Shown: positions 6,177 through 7,258 of the stretch, piece by piece | Layout: each line of letters starts with the position of its first letter | How positions within the stretch are numbered: position 1 is the first letter of the stretch | Assembly: GCA_002494135.1 (NCBI GenBank) | Contig: DLBG01000148.1 | Span: 1 to 7,258 of the forward strand | DNA: 7,258 bases | Source: Lachnospiraceae bacterium UBA7027 | GTDB taxonomy: Bacteria > Bacillota > Clostridia > Lachnospirales > Lachnospiraceae | Direction: 5' to 3' | Notes under the pieces: model-generated | What the model was told of the DNA's origin: nothing | Databases searched by the model: none | Seen by the model: the letters and a program-made list of their open reading frames with translations, nothing else | Program-made: the position numbers and the translations under genes

Positions 6177-6272
6177 TCAATTAGTAACTGTTAATACGTG
6201 CGGGAGTGTTTCGTTTATGGGTGAACGAAAGGAAGAAACGAACGCATAGAAAAGAAATGGAGGAAAAGAAAC

Positions 6273-6641
6273 ATGGCTCGTATAGCTGGTGTTGACTTAC
6301 CAAGAGACAAACGTGTGGAGATCGGTTTGACCAGTATCTACGGAATCGGTAGAGTAAGCTCAAACAAGATCCTTGCAGCGGCAGGAGTAAATCCCGATAC
6401 CCGTTGCAGAGACTTAACGGATGATGAAGTTAAGAAAATCGGTGAAGTAATTGCCGATACCATGGTAGTGGAAGGTGATTTAAAGAGAGAAGTAGCTCTG
6501 AATATCAAGAGACTTCAGGAAATCGGCTGCTATCGCGGAATTCGTCACAGAAAAGGTCTTCCTGTGCGCGGTCAGAAAACAAAGACCAACGCAAGAACCC
6601 GTAAAGGCCCTAAGAGAACTGTTGCAAATAAGAAGAAATAA
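6273..6641 (+). CDS. rpsM: 30S ribosomal protein S13
   Basis: S13 sits in the head of the 30S subunit, contacts the P-site tRNA and forms bridges to the 50S subunit. The product has 122 residues. The N-terminus MARIAGVDLPRDKRVEIGLTSIYGIG is typical, followed by the helix-two-turn-helix domain (about residues 14-60). The C-terminal tail contains the signature CYRGIRHRKGLPVRGQKTKT with NARTRKGP, and a lysine-rich end (VANKKK). GGAGG at 6259-6263 precedes the ATG by nine bases. It is the first gene of the alpha-type block and follows the long structured gap. It is 30 bases before rpsK. Confidence 0.98.
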   Translation: MARIAGVDLPRDKRVEIGLTSIYGIGRVSSNKILAAAGVNPDTRCRDLTDDEVKKIGEVIADTMVVEGDLKREVALNIKRLQEIGCYRGIRHRKGLPVRGQKTKTNARTRKGPKRTVANKKK

Positions 6642-6654
6642 TAGAAAGTTTGAG

Positions 6655-6663
6655 AAAGTAGGT
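6655..6663 (+). promoter_or_regulatory. Imperfect rpsK ribosome binding site
   Basis: AAAGTAGGT differs by one central base from the ideal AAAGGAGGT and lies eight bases before the rpsK ATG (6672). It is the weakest Shine-Dalgarno sequence in the window. Confidence 0.6.
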
Positions 6664-6671
6664 TAGTTTTT

Positions 6672-7067
6672 ATGGCAAAACAAGCAACTAAGAAAGTAGT
6701 AAAGAAGCGTGTCAAGAAAAACGTTGAACATGGACAGGCACATATCCAGTCTTCCTTCAATAATACCATCGTTACCTTAACCGATAGCGAAGGAAATGCT
6801 TTAAGCTGGGCATCTGCCGGTGGTCTTGGATTCAGAGGTTCAAAGAAATCTACTCCGTACGCAGCTCAGATGGCTGCAGAAACCGCAACCAAAGCAGCAC
6901 TCATTCACGGTTTGAAGACGGTAGACGTATTTGTTAAAGGACCCGGATCAGGACGTGAAGCTGCAATTCGTGCACTTCAGGCATCAGGCCTTCAGGTAAC
7001 CAGTATTACCGACTGCACTCCCGTTCCTCACAACGGATGCCGTCCGCCCAAGCGTAGAAGAGTCTGA
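6672..7067 (+). CDS. rpsK: 30S ribosomal protein S11
   Basis: S11 lies on the 30S platform next to the 3' end of 16S rRNA and the E-site mRNA. The product has 131 residues. After a lysine-rich N-terminus (MAKQATKKVVKKRVKKNV) come HIQSSFNNTIVTLTDSEGNA, SWASAGGLGFRGSKKSTPYA and the signature VKGPGSGREAAIRALQASGL. The end is PVPHNGCRPPKRRRV. Its Asn121-Gly122 corresponds to the Asn-Gly that is converted to isoaspartate in E. coli S11 (Asn119). The start is chosen by position and family N-terminus, although the ribosome binding site is imperfect. It is 24 bases before rpsD. Confidence 0.98.
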   Translation: MAKQATKKVVKKRVKKNVEHGQAHIQSSFNNTIVTLTDSEGNALSWASAGGLGFRGSKKSTPYAAQMAAETATKAALIHGLKTVDVFVKGPGSGREAAIRALQASGLQVTSITDCTPVPHNGCRPPKRRRV

Positions 7068-7091
7068 TTATAATTATTAGGAGGTAGAAAA

Positions 7092-7258
7092 ATGGCAGTA
7101 AACAGAGTGCCTGTTATTAAAAGATGCAGAGCTCTTGGCATTGAACCCGCTGTAATGGGTTATGACAAGAAGTCCAATAGAAAGAATCAGCATGAAGGCA
7201 AGAAGGTAAGTGAATACGGTCTTCAGCTGAGAGAAAAGCAGAAAGCCAAATTCATCTA
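7092..7258 (+). CDS. rpsD: 30S ribosomal protein S4 (3' end outside window)
   Basis: S4 is a primary 16S rRNA-binding protein that starts 30S assembly; in several bacteria it also represses its own operon. Only the first 55 codons are inside the window. The N-terminus MAVNRVPVIKRCRALGIEPA leads, after a short lysine-rich linker, into SEYGLQLREKQKAKFI, the conserved start of the S4 core. The usual (P/A)PGxHG motif between these parts is absent and there is only one cysteine (Cys12), so the four-cysteine zinc knuckle of some S4 proteins is missing. I recall this form as typical of Lachnospiraceae. AGGAGGT at 7079-7085 precedes the ATG by six bases. rpoA and rplQ would be expected next. Confidence 0.95.
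   Translation, partial: MAVNRVPVIKRCRALGIEPAVMGYDKKSNRKNQHEGKKVSEYGLQLREKQKAKFI

Larger units (their letters stand above)
5985..6272 (+). promoter_or_regulatory. Structured leader-like gap before rpsM
   Basis: This 288-base stretch is by far the longest gap in the window and holds no recognisable gene. It carries several inverted repeats: a 13-bp stem (6019-6050), two abutting GC-rich hairpins (6140-6176), and an alternative pair of stems (6199-6246) just before the rpsM Shine-Dalgarno sequence GGAGG (6259-6263). The three frames contain only tiny ORFs (33, 41 and 10 codons) without good ribosome binding sites. In E. coli S4, encoded downstream in the alpha operon, represses translation through a structured rpsM leader; this gap occupies the same position, so an autoregulatory role is a reasonable hypothesis but is not shown. 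Confidence 0.45.

Noticed and set aside
6083..6184. 33-codon ORF (MPTVHLLLDTEKQLQ...) in the gap before rpsM
   Set aside because: The purine-rich GAGGGAG (6061-6067) is 15 bases from the ATG, too far for a good site. The codons overlap the GC-rich hairpins and I recognise no family. It could be tested by ribosome profiling.
6069..6194. 41-codon ORF (MVNPPCPPCIYF...) overlapping the previous one in another frame
   Set aside because: GAGGGAG is only one base from its ATG, too close; composition is not protein-like and no family is recognised.
6217..6249. 10-codon ORF MGERKEETNA before rpsM, as a possible leader peptide
   Set aside because: Its frame coincides with repeats that form the alternative stems, it has no run of a regulatory codon, and the upstream GGGAG is a weak site.

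Overview
The window is a stretch of the conserved spc-alpha ribosomal protein cluster of a Gram-positive Clostridia-type bacterium, most likely a member of the Lachnospiraceae. The evidence is the gene order on the + strand (rpsH-rplF-rplR-rpsE-rpmD-rplO-secY-adk-map-infA-rpmJ-rpsM-rpsK-rpsD), strong AGGAGG-type ribosome binding sites, an adenylate kinase with a four-cysteine LID, and an S4 N-terminus (MAVNRVPVIKRCRALG...) that I recall as a Lachnospiraceae form. The family call is inference; the genus cannot be named from this sequence.

Layout: 1-2645 holds the 3' part of the spc operon, with S8 (5' end outside the window), L6, L18, S5, L30 and L15, separated by short gaps. Then come secY (GTG start, overlapping the rplO stop by one base), adk, map, infA and rpmJ. 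A good sigma-A type promoter (TTGCAT, 17 bp, TGATATAAT) lies between infA and rpmJ. A 288-base stretch without a recognisable gene (5985-6272) separates rpmJ from the alpha-type genes rpsM, rpsK and rpsD; rpsD runs off the right edge. Several inverted repeats sit in this gap. All convincing genes are on the + strand, and no mobile element, tRNA, rRNA or CRISPR array was seen.

Functionally the genes supply small and large ribosomal subunit proteins, initiation factor IF-1, the SecYEG translocon channel, N-terminal methionine processing and adenine nucleotide balance, so the cluster links ribosome assembly to early protein maturation and export. Every protein looks intact and close to its family's usual length. 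The less ordinary content is non-coding: hairpins without U-tracts in the rpmD-rplO, secY-adk and adk-map gaps, the internal promoter before rpmJ, and the structured gap before rpsM, which is a candidate regulatory leader (hypothesis). I do not see a novel defence, mobile or biosynthetic system here.
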